From positions 62,001 through 126,000 of the forward strand of contig NZ_VFID01000014.1 in the NCBI RefSeq assembly GCF_006542425.1: a stretch of 64,000 nucleotides of DNA, read 5' to 3'. The position numbers were made by a program, and so were the translations under genes. The DNA comes from Pseudoxanthomonas sp. z9. GTDB taxonomy: Bacteria; Pseudomonadota; Gammaproteobacteria; Xanthomonadales; Xanthomonadaceae. The stretch's first letter is position 1; every line of letters begins with the position of its first letter. The notes under the pieces were generated by a model. That model saw only the letters and a program-made list of their open reading frames with translations. It did not search any database and was not told the DNA's origin. Shown one piece after another: positions 53,831-62,354 of the stretch.

Positions 53831-54709
53831 ATGAATCCCTCGCCGGAATCCTTGCAGGCGTTTGCCCAGGCCGTGGCCCTGGGTTCGTTCAGCGCGGCCG
53901 CACGCCGGTTGGGCAAGAGCCAGTCCACGGTCAGCGAAGCCATCGCCCGGCTCGAAATCGACCTGGGCGTCACCCTGTTCGACCGTTCCGGCCGGCAACC
54001 CCGGCTCACCGAAGCCGGACAGGTGCTGGCCGGTCGGGTGGAACAGGTGCTGGCGGCCTCCGACCGCCTCCAGCGGGTGGCGGCGGAACTGGCCGGCGGG
54101 CGCGAGGCGCGGGTGACCCTGGGCCTGTCGGATGCCTACCAGTCGGCCGGCTACGAGGCGCTGCTGGCGGAAATGGCCGAGCGCTATCCGGACCTTGAAT
54201 TCGAATGCCTGCTGGCCGAGCGCGAGGATTTGATCGACCTGGTCGACGAGGGCCGCGCCACCCTCGCATTGCTGGCCGCGCGCGAGCAGTACGCGCCGGA
54301 ACTGGGCTGGGCAACCGTGGCCGAACGGGCCGAGTTCGCCCTGTTCGTCGGCCAGGACCATCCCCTGGCGGGATTGCCGCGCGTACGGGTCGAGGATCTG
54401 GCCGGCTGGCGCCTGCTGGCGTTGAGCACGGTGGGCCAGCCGGAAGCGCGAGATGATGCCTTGCCCGCCGGCGATGGCCGCTGGACCGCGCCCAACTACC
54501 TGCTGTTGCTGGAAATGGCGGTGCACGGCTTCGGCTGGGCCGAACTCCCGCGCTGGCTGGTCGATGGTTACGCGGGAGGCCGGTTGCGGGAACTGAAGGT
54601 GACCGGCTGGCCGCGCACCCAGGCGGTGGACATCATCTGGTCGCGGCGGCGTCCGCTGGGACCGGCCGCCAGCTGGATGCTGGAGCGGCTGCTGGCGGAA
54701 TCGCCGTGA
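53831..54709 (+). CDS. LysR-family transcriptional regulator
   Basis: A 292-residue LTTR. The N-terminal winged helix is AFAQAVALGSFSAAARRLGKSQSTVSEAIARLE, followed by TLFDRSGRQPRLTEAG; the C-terminal effector domain is typical. It is divergent from the PACE efflux gene by 86 bases, an arrangement in which LysR proteins usually control the transporter. With the PACE gene interrupted, this regulator may be without its original target. Confidence 0.92.
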   Translation: MNPSPESLQAFAQAVALGSFSAAARRLGKSQSTVSEAIARLEIDLGVTLFDRSGRQPRLTEAGQVLAGRVEQVLAASDRLQRVAAELAGGREARVTLGLSDAYQSAGYEALLAEMAERYPDLEFECLLAEREDLIDLVDEGRATLALLAAREQYAPELGWATVAERAEFALFVGQDHPLAGLPRVRVEDLAGWRLLALSTVGQPEARDDALPAGDGRWTAPNYLLLLEMAVHGFGWAELPRWLVDGYAGGRLRELKVTGWPRTQAVDIIWSRRRPLGPAASWMLERLLAESP

Positions 54710-54719
54710 CCGGCCGCGG

Positions 54720-55286
54720 CTAGCCGCGCGGGGTGCCGTCCAGGTTGTGTTCGATCATCCACAGGCCGGCCCAGAGCTTGGCGTCCAGTTCGTAGCCTTC
54801 GCGCAGCTTCGCGGTCAGCCACGCCGCCGCTTCCGCACGCGGGATTTCGTGGACGGTGATGTCCTCGTCGCCGTCGCCGCCGCCCGGGCCGACCTTGCGC
54901 AGGCCGGTGGCGCGCACGAAGGCGACCTTCTCGCTGCTGCTGCCGGAAGAGGTGGGACCGATCAACAGGACTTCCGCGCGCGCGGCGGTCCAGCCGGTCT
55001 CCTCTTCCAGTTCGCGGATGGCCGAGACCTCGATGGATTCGCCGGCATCGATGTCGCCGACCAGTCCGGCCGGCATCTCGATGGTATTGGCCTGCAGCGG
55101 CACCCGGAACTGTTCGACGAACAGCACGCGGTCGTCGGGTGTGACCGCGATGATGATGGCGGCCAGCCCGCCGCTGTGGGTGCGCTCGGAGTACTCCCAG
55201 GTACCGCGCTCGACCATCCGCAGGTAGCGGCCTTCGTAGACGGTGCGTGGCGCGGCGGTCTTGCGGTGTCGGGAAGCGTCATCCAT
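54720..55286 (-). CDS. NUDIX hydrolase, ADP-ribose pyrophosphatase type
   Basis: A 188-residue NUDIX protein with the N-terminal ADPRase-like region VYEGRYLRMVERGTWEY, an EQFRVPL segment, and the NUDIX box GESIEVSAIRELEEETGW. The IEMPAGLVGDI motif precedes the box. It probably cleaves ADP-ribose or another sugar nucleotide. It is convergent with the LysR gene, with ten bases between stops. Confidence 0.9.
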   Translation of the reverse strand: MDDASRHRKTAAPRTVYEGRYLRMVERGTWEYSERTHSGGLAAIIIAVTPDDRVLFVEQFRVPLQANTIEMPAGLVGDIDAGESIEVSAIRELEEETGWTAARAEVLLIGPTSSGSSSEKVAFVRATGLRKVGPGGGDGDEDITVHEIPRAEAAAWLTAKLREGYELDAKLWAGLWMIEHNLDGTPRG

Positions 55287-55346
55287 GCCGCGATGCTAAC
55301 GGCTGGCGATGACGTTTTGTAGGCGGCGGATGGCGTCGCGCCGCGA

Positions 55347-56270
55347 TCAGGCGACCGAAAGGCCCGCCGCTTCCAGCAGCCGCCGCCGGGTCATCGGCCC
55401 GAATCGCAGCGCTTCGGCCAGGGCGTGCAGCACGTCGCCGTCGGCGGCGGCACGGCCGAACCCGGCTTCCTGCGTGCCCAGCGGCGCATCCAGCGCGATG
55501 GTGGTCAGCTCGCGCCACAGCAGCGCGTGCTCCCGCTGTTCGCGCAGGCGCGCGGCGATGCCGGCGGCGCCGCGCAGGCGCAGGAACGGCACCTCGTCGA
55601 TGCGCGCGAGCAATGTGTCCAGGCTGCCGAAATGCGCCAGCAGCACCGCCGCGCTCTTGGCGCCGATGCCGCTGATGCCGGGGATGTTGTCGACCGCGTC
55701 GCCGGTCAGCGCCAGGTAATCGGCGATCTGCCGCGCTTCCACGCCATGGCGCGCCTTGACCCCGGCCATGCCCCAGCGCTGGCCGCGGGCGAAATCCCAC
55801 TGCTCGTCGTGTTCCCACAGCAATTGCGACAGATCCTTGTCGGCCGAGACGATCACGCCGCGGAAACCGGTGGGGCGGGCGCCGTGCAGCGCGCTGCCGA
55901 TCAGATCGTCGGCCTCATATTCGGCATGCGCCAGCACGCTCAGTCCAAGCGCGGCGCACAGCGCCTTGCAATGGCCGAACTGCCGGCGCAGTTCCTCGGG
56001 CGCCGGATCGCGATTGGCCTTGTAGGCCGGATAGATGCGATTGCGGAAACAGCTGTCGAGCGCCTCGTCGAAGGCGATGGCGATGTGCCGCGGACGTTCC
56101 TTCTCCAGCAGTTCCAGCAGGAAGCGGGCGAAGCCGTGGACCGCGTTGGTCGGCCAGCCGTCGGCGTCGTGGAACTCGTCCGGCATCGAATGCCAGGCGC
56201 GGAAAACGTACAGGCTGGCATCGACCAGGTAGAGCGGATGCGCCGGCGCGAGGTCGGCGTCAACGGCCAT
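55347..56270 (-). CDS. 5'-3' exonuclease family protein
   Basis: A 307-residue protein of the FEN/PolI N-terminal 5'-3' exonuclease family, resembling Xni/ExoIX and stand-alone Pol I nuclease domains. Motifs are LYLVDASLYVFRAWH, AIAFDEALDSCFRNRIYPAYKANR, the metal-binding YEADDLIGSA and SADKDLSQLL, and the helix-hairpin-helix TGDAVDNIPGISGIGAKSAAVLL. Its first bases overlap the end of the nitroreductase gene by 11, so they are co-transcribed. Confidence 0.92.
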   Translation of the reverse strand: MAVDADLAPAHPLYLVDASLYVFRAWHSMPDEFHDADGWPTNAVHGFARFLLELLEKERPRHIAIAFDEALDSCFRNRIYPAYKANRDPAPEELRRQFGHCKALCAALGLSVLAHAEYEADDLIGSALHGARPTGFRGVIVSADKDLSQLLWEHDEQWDFARGQRWGMAGVKARHGVEARQIADYLALTGDAVDNIPGISGIGAKSAAVLLAHFGSLDTLLARIDEVPFLRLRGAAGIAARLREQREHALLWRELTTIALDAPLGTQEAGFGRAAADGDVLHALAEALRFGPMTRRRLLEAAGLSVA

Positions 56271-56844
56271 CGGGTTGCCACTGGCTGAGCAGGGTGGCCG
56301 GATCCGGCCGTTCCCGCTCCGGTGCGTCCATCCGCGGCGTGCCGATATGGATGAAGCCGACGATGCGTTCGTTCGTGGCCAGGCCCAGCAAGGCGGCGAC
56401 GGCCTCGTCGTAAGCCATCCACCCGGTCAGCCACTGCGCACCGAACCCCAGTGCCTGCGCGGCCTGCAGCAGGGCGAAGCAGACGCTGCCCGCGGTCAGC
56501 AACTGCTCCTGCTCGGGCACCTTGTGGCCGGGCGTGATCCGGGCGATCACGGTGACGATGTCGGGCGCATGGGAAAAGCGCGCCCGATCCTTTTCCACCG
56601 CCGCGGCCGGTGCCTCCGGATCGCGTGCCAGGGTGCGCTCGGCCAGCGCATCGCCCAGGGCGAACCGGGCCGGACCCGAGATGTGCAGGAAGCGGTACGG
56701 CACCAGCTTGCCGTGATCCGGCACGCGTACCGCGGACTGGAGCATGCGGTGCAGGGTGGCCGGGTCGGGCCCGGGTTCACCGAGCTGGCGGGAGGGTACC
56801 GAGCGGCGATCGTCGAGGAACTGGAGGGGGGAGGCGGCGGACAT
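56260..56844 (-). CDS. Nitroreductase family protein (YdjA-like)
   Basis: FMN-dependent oxidoreductase of 194 residues. The N-terminal LDDRRSVPSRQLGEPGP and PDHGKLVPYRFLHI, and the later AGSVCFALLQAAQALGFGAQWLTGW, are typical of the YdjA branch. It would reduce nitro compounds or quinones with NAD(P)H. The 152 bases upstream, to the divergent DUF1631 gene, presumably hold both promoters. Confidence 0.9.
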   Translation of the reverse strand: MSAASPLQFLDDRRSVPSRQLGEPGPDPATLHRMLQSAVRVPDHGKLVPYRFLHISGPARFALGDALAERTLARDPEAPAAAVEKDRARFSHAPDIVTVIARITPGHKVPEQEQLLTAGSVCFALLQAAQALGFGAQWLTGWMAYDEAVAALLGLATNERIVGFIHIGTPRMDAPERERPDPATLLSQWQPDGR

Positions 56845-56996
56845 GCCGTCAAGTTTAACTTGTCATTCCCGTTGCACCGCGCCAAAGTGCCGATCTGGTC
56901 ACGCCAGGTTCGCACTGGATTTCCTACGATGTGTGAGTCGCCTGACCTTAACGGGTCGTTTGCAACTTTCGCCTGCCAAGGCGGGGAACCTTGCGC

Positions 56997-59282
56997 ATGA
57001 CGAACAGCCCTCACGCCACTGCCAGCAGTGGACACGACCCGCGCCTGCTCGGCCAGGCGCGCGATGCCGTGCTGCCGCCGCTGGCGGATGCGTTCATCCA
57101 GGCGCTGGGCCGTTTCGACGACGCATTGTTCGATCGCGCCGAGCGCGCCGGCCCCTCGCAGATGGCCTTTCTCGACGCGATGCGCGAATTGCGTCGCCGG
57201 CGCGAGGAAATCATCGGGCGTTTCCGCAATGCCCTGCTCGAAGCCTGGCGTTCGCTGGAAGCCGGCCAGCCGCTGTCCGCGGAGGAGATCCTGATACGCG
57301 GCGACAGTTCCGGGTTGAGCCTGGTCACCGAGCAGGAACTGGAATCGCGCCTGGCCGCACGCAACCTGGCGGCGGTGCTGGCGCGCGACTGCAAGCCGGT
57401 GCTGGGCCGGCTGGAGCGCCGGCTGTCGGTGCTCGCCAGCGTCAAGCTGGACGGCGAACACAATCCCATCGGCGCCGAGCACATCGGCGCGGCCATCCAC
57501 ACCGCCTTCGGCACCAGTGATCTGGCGCTGGAGGTCCGGCTGGTGGTGGTCAAGCTGTGCGAACGCGAACTGGTGCCGCTGGTGGCCCGCATCTACGAGG
57601 CGCTCGACCAGCGCCTGGTCCGGGTCGGCGTGGCGCCGGACCTGCCGGCGGGCCCGAAGCCGACCCCGACGCCGGCTCCGCGCCCGGAAACCTTCGACAG
57701 CGAGCCCCTGATCCAGGACGAGGAGATGCACGCGCCCGCCTGGGCCGCGCGTTTCGTCAACCGGATGGCCGGCTTCCGTGAAATGCATGGCGGCCCGGGC
57801 GGCCGTGCGGAACCGGAAGAGGGCAGCTACGGGCAGGCGCCCGGCACCCAGACCGTGCTGCTGGAAGCGCTGCACCACCTGCTGCAGGAGTCGCGCGGCC
57901 AGCGTGGTCCGGAGTCGGCGCGTGGCGCGCTCGGGACCCGCGATCTGTCGCAGCGGGAAATGCTGTCGGTGTTGTCGCTGCTGCAATCCACTCCGAGCGC
58001 GACCCTGCGGGCCGCGATTGGCGACACCGGCGAATCGCTGGCGCAGCGGCTGAAGAATGAAGTACTCAGCAGCGCCACCCAACTGGGCGTGGATCCGTCC
58101 ACCGCCCGGCTGGCCCCGGTCGACGAGGACGCCATCGATCTGGTCGGCATGCTGTTCGACGTCATGCTGGACGAGCGTGACCTGGAAGGACGGCCACGCG
58201 AGCTGATCGGCCGGCTGGTGGTGCCATTCGTGAAGGTGGCGCTGCTGGATCGGCGCATGTTCGTGCAGAAGACCCATCCAGCCCGCCGGCTGCTCAACGC
58301 GCTGGCCGAAGCCTGCGAGGGCAACAACGGCGAAAGCGCTGCGGAACGCACGCTGTTGACCAAGGTCGAGGAAGTGGTGGATCGGCTGGTGGCCGAGTTC
58401 AACGAGAACCTGGCCATCTTCCTGACCCTGGAAGAAGAATTCCGCGCCTTCCTGGACCAGCACCGCCGCCGCATCGAGATCGCCGAGCGGCGGGCCGCCG
58501 AGATCCAGCGTGGCCAGGAGCGCCTGGAAACCGCGCGCACGCGCATGAACGCCGAGCTGTCGACCCGCGTCGAAGGCCGCGAGTTGCCGGGCGCGATCGA
58601 GGAATTCCTGCGCCAGCCCTGGGCCCACCACGTCACCATGACGCTGCTGCGCGAGGGCGAGGACAGCAACGCATTGCGCGACGCGCTGGCGCTGGCCGAC
58701 GGCATCCTCGAGGAACTGACCGAGGCGCAGCGCCAGATCATCGGCAAGCCCTGGCTGCAGGCCTGGCGTCCCGGACTGGTGCAGGTGTTCGCCAGCGTCG
58801 GCATGAATGCCGATGCCGCCCATGGCGCGGTGGACGCGCTGCACGACACCTTGCAGGCGATCGCCGCATCGCGCCCGGACCTGCAGAAATCACTGCCGGA
58901 ACTGCCGCAGGTCATCCTGCCCAAGCCGGCGGAGGATGAGAACACCCCGATCCAGATCGTGGGCGGGATCGACACGCTCGAATTCGATCACGCCGACGCC
59001 GATCACTTCCGCCTGCTCGCCATCGGCACCTGGCTGGATTTCATCGACAAGGACAACAAGGTGCAGCCGGGCAAGCTGTCGTGGGTGAGTCCGATTTCCT
59101 CGCGCCTGCTGTTCGTCAATCGCCGTGGCGTGCGCTTCTGCGTGGCCTCGCCGGAAGAACTGGCGGCAATGGTGCGCCTGGGCCGGCTGCGCCGGCACAT
59201 CGAGGAAGACGCGTTCGACAGCGCCATGCAGGGCGTGATCGATCGGCTGGAGCCGGCCGTCCGCCCAGGCGACGCGCCCTGA
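56997..59282 (+). CDS. DUF1631 family protein
   Basis: A 761-residue protein of the DUF1631 family, known mainly in gammaproteobacteria, with no enzymatic motif that I can see. The N-terminal 200 residues are helical (DPRLLGQARDAVLPPLADAFI, LRRRREEIIGRFRNALLEAW). A Pro-rich linker follows near residues 215-235, then an acidic/helical centre and a C-terminal RLGRLRRHIEEDAFDSAM. Role unknown. The ATG at 56997 is used; it is not part of an obvious operon, though pntAA follows 69 bases after its stop. Confidence 0.88.
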   Translation: MTNSPHATASSGHDPRLLGQARDAVLPPLADAFIQALGRFDDALFDRAERAGPSQMAFLDAMRELRRRREEIIGRFRNALLEAWRSLEAGQPLSAEEILIRGDSSGLSLVTEQELESRLAARNLAAVLARDCKPVLGRLERRLSVLASVKLDGEHNPIGAEHIGAAIHTAFGTSDLALEVRLVVVKLCERELVPLVARIYEALDQRLVRVGVAPDLPAGPKPTPTPAPRPETFDSEPLIQDEEMHAPAWAARFVNRMAGFREMHGGPGGRAEPEEGSYGQAPGTQTVLLEALHHLLQESRGQRGPESARGALGTRDLSQREMLSVLSLLQSTPSATLRAAIGDTGESLAQRLKNEVLSSATQLGVDPSTARLAPVDEDAIDLVGMLFDVMLDERDLEGRPRELIGRLVVPFVKVALLDRRMFVQKTHPARRLLNALAEACEGNNGESAAERTLLTKVEEVVDRLVAEFNENLAIFLTLEEEFRAFLDQHRRRIEIAERRAAEIQRGQERLETARTRMNAELSTRVEGRELPGAIEEFLRQPWAHHVTMTLLREGEDSNALRDALALADGILEELTEAQRQIIGKPWLQAWRPGLVQVFASVGMNADAAHGAVDALHDTLQAIAASRPDLQKSLPELPQVILPKPAEDENTPIQIVGGIDTLEFDHADADHFRLLAIGTWLDFIDKDNKVQPGKLSWVSPISSRLLFVNRRGVRFCVASPEELAAMVRLGRLRRHIEEDAFDSAMQGVIDRLEPAVRPGDAP

Positions 59283-59351
59283 TCCCGCGCCGCCCGGCGG
59301 CGCGCCGCATTTGCTAGCATCGGCTCCGACACAAACGGCACCGGAGTACGC

Positions 59352-60440
59352 ATGGCGGTCGAGGTTCTGGTCCTGAAGGAAACCGCAGCGGGCGAGCGGC
59401 GCGTGGCCGCCACCCCGGAAACGGTCAAGAAAATGGTCGCCGCCGGCGCCCAGGTGCGGTTCGACCCCGGTGCCGGGCGCTCGGCCGGTTTCCTCGACGA
59501 GGCCTACGCCGGCGCCGGTGCGCGTCCGGCCGATGGCGATGCCCTGGCCAATGCCGACGTGGTGCTGTGCGTGCAACCGCCCGCGCCGGAAACGCTGGCG
59601 CGGTTGAAGACCGGCGCGGCGCTGATCGGCATGCTGCACCCTCAGGCGGATGCCGCGCGTGCCGAGGCGATCCAGGCGCGCGGCCTGCTGGCGTTTCCGC
59701 TGGAGCGCCTGCCGCGCACGACCCGCGCCCAGGCCATGGACGTGCTCAGTTCGCAGGCGGGCATGGCCGGCTACAAGGCCGTGCTGATCGCCGCCCAGCT
59801 CGCCCCGCGCTTCTTTCCGATGCTGACCACCGCGGCCGGCACCATCCGCCCGTCGAAGGTGCTGATCGTCGGCGCCGGCGTGGCGGGCCTGCAGGGGGTC
59901 GCCACCGCCAAGCGCCTGGGCGCGCAGGTGGAGGGCTTCGACGTGCGCCCGGAGACCCGCGAGCAGATCGAATCGCTGGGCGGCCGCTTCCTGGACCTGG
60001 GCGTGAGCGCGGCCGGCGAGGGCGGCTACGCCCGTCAGCTGACCGACGAGGAACGCGCCGAGCAACAGCGCCGGCTGGCGGAACACCTCAAGGGCGTGGA
60101 TGTCATCGTCTGCACCGCCGCCGTACCGGGCAGGCCGGCGCCGAAGATCATCACCACCGCGATGGTCGAGGGCATGAAGCCGGGCAGCGTGATCGTGGAT
60201 CTGGCGGCGGAAACCGGCGGCAACTGCGAGGCCACCCGGCCCGCTGAAACGATCGAGCACCAGGGCGTCACCGTCGCCGGACCGCTCAATCTCGCCAGCA
60301 TGGGCGCGGTGCACGCCAGCGAGATGTACGCGCGCAACGTGCTGAACTTCGTCTCGCTGTTCCTCAAGGACGGAGCGATCAACTTCGACTGGCAGGACGA
60401 ACTGCTGGCGAAGACCCGCTGGCCCGAACCGGCGGCCTGA
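59352..60440 (+). CDS. pntAA: NAD(P) transhydrogenase subunit alpha part 1 (PntAA)
   Basis: NAD-binding domain I of the proton-translocating transhydrogenase, which makes NADPH from NADH using the proton gradient. The 362-residue product has KETAAGERRVAATPETVKKM, LSSQAGMAGYKAVL, and the Rossmann loop VLIVGAGVAGLQGVATAKRLGA. The partner genes pntAB and pntB lie at 62355 and 62660. In most bacteria the three are adjacent; here 1.9 kb of minus-strand genes separate them. The ribosome site is GGAG, seven bases before the ATG. Confidence 0.93.
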   Translation: MAVEVLVLKETAAGERRVAATPETVKKMVAAGAQVRFDPGAGRSAGFLDEAYAGAGARPADGDALANADVVLCVQPPAPETLARLKTGAALIGMLHPQADAARAEAIQARGLLAFPLERLPRTTRAQAMDVLSSQAGMAGYKAVLIAAQLAPRFFPMLTTAAGTIRPSKVLIVGAGVAGLQGVATAKRLGAQVEGFDVRPETREQIESLGGRFLDLGVSAAGEGGYARQLTDEERAEQQRRLAEHLKGVDVIVCTAAVPGRPAPKIITTAMVEGMKPGSVIVDLAAETGGNCEATRPAETIEHQGVTVAGPLNLASMGAVHASEMYARNVLNFVSLFLKDGAINFDWQDELLAKTRWPEPAA

Positions 60441-60467
60441 CGCCGTCGGCGACGCGCCGCCGCCGGA

Positions 60468-60920
60468 TCAGGGGCGCGGGCTGTCCTCCTTGGGACGATG
60501 CTGTTCCAGCCAGGCGCGGCGCTGCTCCGGGGTCATCTTCTTCCAGTCCTCGCGCAGCTTTTCGCGCTGCTCCGGCGGCATCTCGCGCATGCGCAGGAAC
60601 AGCGCCCGCGCGCGATCGCGCTGCTCGGGATTCATGTGTTCGAAACGGTGCATGCCGCGGCGTGCCTGCGCGCGCTGCTCGGGGGTCATCTGCTGCCAGC
60701 GGCGTCCGTGTTCCATCATCCGCGAACGGCCCTGGGGATCGCCGTTCCAGCGATCCCGCAGCGGTGCGATCAAGGTTTCACGCTGCTGCGGCGTCAGCTT
60801 CTCCCATTCCGGCAACGGCGCGGGCGCCGGGGCGGCCTGCTGGGCCAGCGCCTGGCCGGTCCACAGCAACGACAGGCCCAGCAGTGACAGCAGGGAACAA
60901 CGCAGGGTTCGGGTCTTCAT
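60468..60920 (-). CDS. DUF3106 secreted protein with repeated TPEQR motifs
   Basis: A 150-residue secreted protein (signal peptide residues 1-26, ending ALAQQ). The mature part has five copies of an xxPxQR motif: LTPQQR at 42, MTPEQR at 78, MNPEQR at 96, MPPEQR at 114 and MTPEQR at 129. Each is set in a basic amphipathic helix. This pattern recalls the LTxxQ proteins Spy, CpxP and ZraP, which are periplasmic chaperones or stress sensors. It is the last gene of a four-gene operon with an ECF sigma factor and an anti-sigma-like protein; the gap to the previous gene is four bases. Confidence 0.85.
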   Translation of the reverse strand: MKTRTLRCSLLSLLGLSLLWTGQALAQQAAPAPAPLPEWEKLTPQQRETLIAPLRDRWNGDPQGRSRMMEHGRRWQQMTPEQRAQARRGMHRFEHMNPEQRDRARALFLRMREMPPEQREKLREDWKKMTPEQRRAWLEQHRPKEDSPRP

Positions 60921-60924
60921 CGGT

Positions 60925-61284
60925 TCACTCCATCGCCAGCGGCGGCGCCTCGGAGGAGGCCAGCCACAGGTACAGATCGGGATTTTCGTCGAGCAGGGTG
61001 TTGGCGGGAAGCGCCGCGTCCGGCGTGGCCGCGGTGATCGCCGGTTCCGGGGATGCCGGTGTCGGAGAGGGTGACGACGGCAACCACTGCAGGCCGACCA
61101 TCACCGCCAGCACCGCGCTGAACGCGGTGGCGGTCAGCCAGGGCCAGGCACGCCGCTGCGACGCCGGAGAGGAGTGGCGGGCCGCGCGCAGGCGTGCCAG
61201 GGTTTGAGGGGACACCTGCGCGAGCGCCGCGGCATGCGCCTGGCGCGCACGGGCGTCGAAATCGGGTTCGTGGGCGGGGTTCAT
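60925..61284 (-). CDS. Anti-sigma-like single-pass membrane protein
   Basis: A 119-residue protein with a cytoplasmic N-terminal part (about residues 1-45, ending HSSPASQRRA), one membrane helix (WLTATAFSAVLAVMVGLQWL), and a periplasmic Pro/Ala/Ser-rich C-terminus. It lacks a clear zinc-binding ZAS motif but has the size and topology of RseA/DUF3619-type anti-sigma factors. It overlaps the sigma gene by four bases (ATGA), the usual arrangement for sigma/anti-sigma partners. Function inferred from topology and context. Confidence 0.7.
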   Translation of the reverse strand: MNPAHEPDFDARARQAHAAALAQVSPQTLARLRAARHSSPASQRRAWPWLTATAFSAVLAVMVGLQWLPSSPSPTPASPEPAITAATPDAALPANTLLDENPDLYLWLASSEAPPLAME

Positions 61285-61844
61285 CGGAATTCCTCCAGTT
61301 GCTTCTGCAGCGCATCCCGCGCGCGCGACAGGTGGGTCTTCACCGAGCCTTCCGAGCAACCCATCGCGCGCGCGGTGTCGGCGACATCCAATTCTTCCAG
61401 CACGCGCAGGGTGAAGGCTTCGCGCTGGCGGGCCGGCAGGCCGCGCAGGGCCTGCACCAGCCGTGCGTAGGCCTCGCGTTGCTCATGCGACTGCGCCGGG
61501 CCGTGGCCGGTGTCGGCCCAGTCCAGCGAGGCCTCGCCTTCGCCCTCGGCCTCCGGTCGCAGCCAGCGCAGGCGGAAACGCTGCCGGCGCTGCACGTCGA
61601 CGATCTTCCGCCGCAGGATGCTCCAGAACAACGGCGTCCACTCGGCGGCGGGGCGATCGCGGTAGCCTAGCATCTTCATCATCGCGTCCTGCACCGCGTC
61701 CAGCGCGTCGTCGCGGCTGCGCAGTCCGGCCTCGGCGAAACGGAACGCGCGGGTGCCCAGCCCGGCCAGGAACTGATCTAGCGACGCCGCCACTGGCGGC
61801 GTCGCGATATCGGTTTCTTGTCCGGGGCCGGTACTCACCAGCAC
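61281..61844 (-). CDS. ECF-type RNA polymerase sigma factor
   Basis: A 187-residue sigma-70 family protein. Region 2 is GTRAFRFAEAGLRSRDDALDAVQDAMMKML, with WSILRRKIVDVQRR after it; region 4 is LPARQREAFTLRVLEELDVADTARAMGCSEGSVKTHLSRAR. The start is GTG 61844, with GGAG seven bases upstream. The gene begins three bases after the stop of the preceding repeat-protein gene and overlaps the anti-sigma-like gene downstream. Confidence 0.9.
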   Translation of the reverse strand: MLVSTGPGQETDIATPPVAASLDQFLAGLGTRAFRFAEAGLRSRDDALDAVQDAMMKMLGYRDRPAAEWTPLFWSILRRKIVDVQRRQRFRLRWLRPEAEGEGEASLDWADTGHGPAQSHEQREAYARLVQALRGLPARQREAFTLRVLEELDVADTARAMGCSEGSVKTHLSRARDALQKQLEEFR

Positions 61845-61847
61845 AGC

Positions 61848-62183
61848 TTAGCTCCGGCGGTCCCAGCGGCGCTCGATCCGGTCGCCGCGGCGGTCCATGC
61901 GCGCCTCGATGCGATCGCCCCGACGGTCCAGTTGGCGGTCGATGCGCTCGCCGCGCGCGTCCAGGCGGGTGGCGGCGCGCGGGTGGCCACGCGCGGCGGC
62001 CCGATCGGCGCGGCGATCGAAGTGCCGCTCGATGCGATCGCCGCGGACATCGAGGCGATGTTCGATGCGCTCGCCACGCACGTCGAGGCGGTGGTTGGCC
62101 CGATCGCCGGGATCGGCGGCGAAGGCCGGGGCGGCGACGGCGGACAGCAGTACGGCCAGGCACAGCGGAATGCGGCGGTTCAT
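61848..62183 (-). CDS. Secreted 11-residue-repeat protein, unknown
   Basis: A 111-residue protein with a signal peptide (MNRRIPLCLAVLLSAVAAPAFA). The mature part consists of an 11-residue repeat, xRLDxRGDRIE, in six recognisable copies starting at residues 31, 42, 53, 72, 83 and 94, with a truncated copy at 105. It is strongly basic/acidic alternating, suggesting an extended amphipathic helix. The matching DNA repeats every 33 bases. It heads the operon with the sigma factor (three-base gap), so it may be a target or sensor of that circuit. Family not recognised. Confidence 0.82.
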   Translation of the reverse strand: MNRRIPLCLAVLLSAVAAPAFAADPGDRANHRLDVRGERIEHRLDVRGDRIERHFDRRADRAAARGHPRAATRLDARGERIDRQLDRRGDRIEARMDRRGDRIERRWDRRS

Positions 62184-62354
62184 GGCGGTTGCCTCGCGGT
62201 GGGTGGGAACGGTGTCGCTTGCGGCACAGGAAACGCGCCGGCGGCGCGCGCGTTGACAGGCGCGTGGCGGGGTTCCGCCGGGTTCAGGTGCGGTTATGAT
62301 GCGGAAACGCCGCGGCGCGACCCGTCGGCGCAACGACAATCTGGGAGTGCGTGG

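Noticed and set aside
56547-58844. A 765-codon minus-strand open frame
   Set aside because: Antisense to the DUF1631 gene and partly out of frame over the nitroreductase. No domain is visible.
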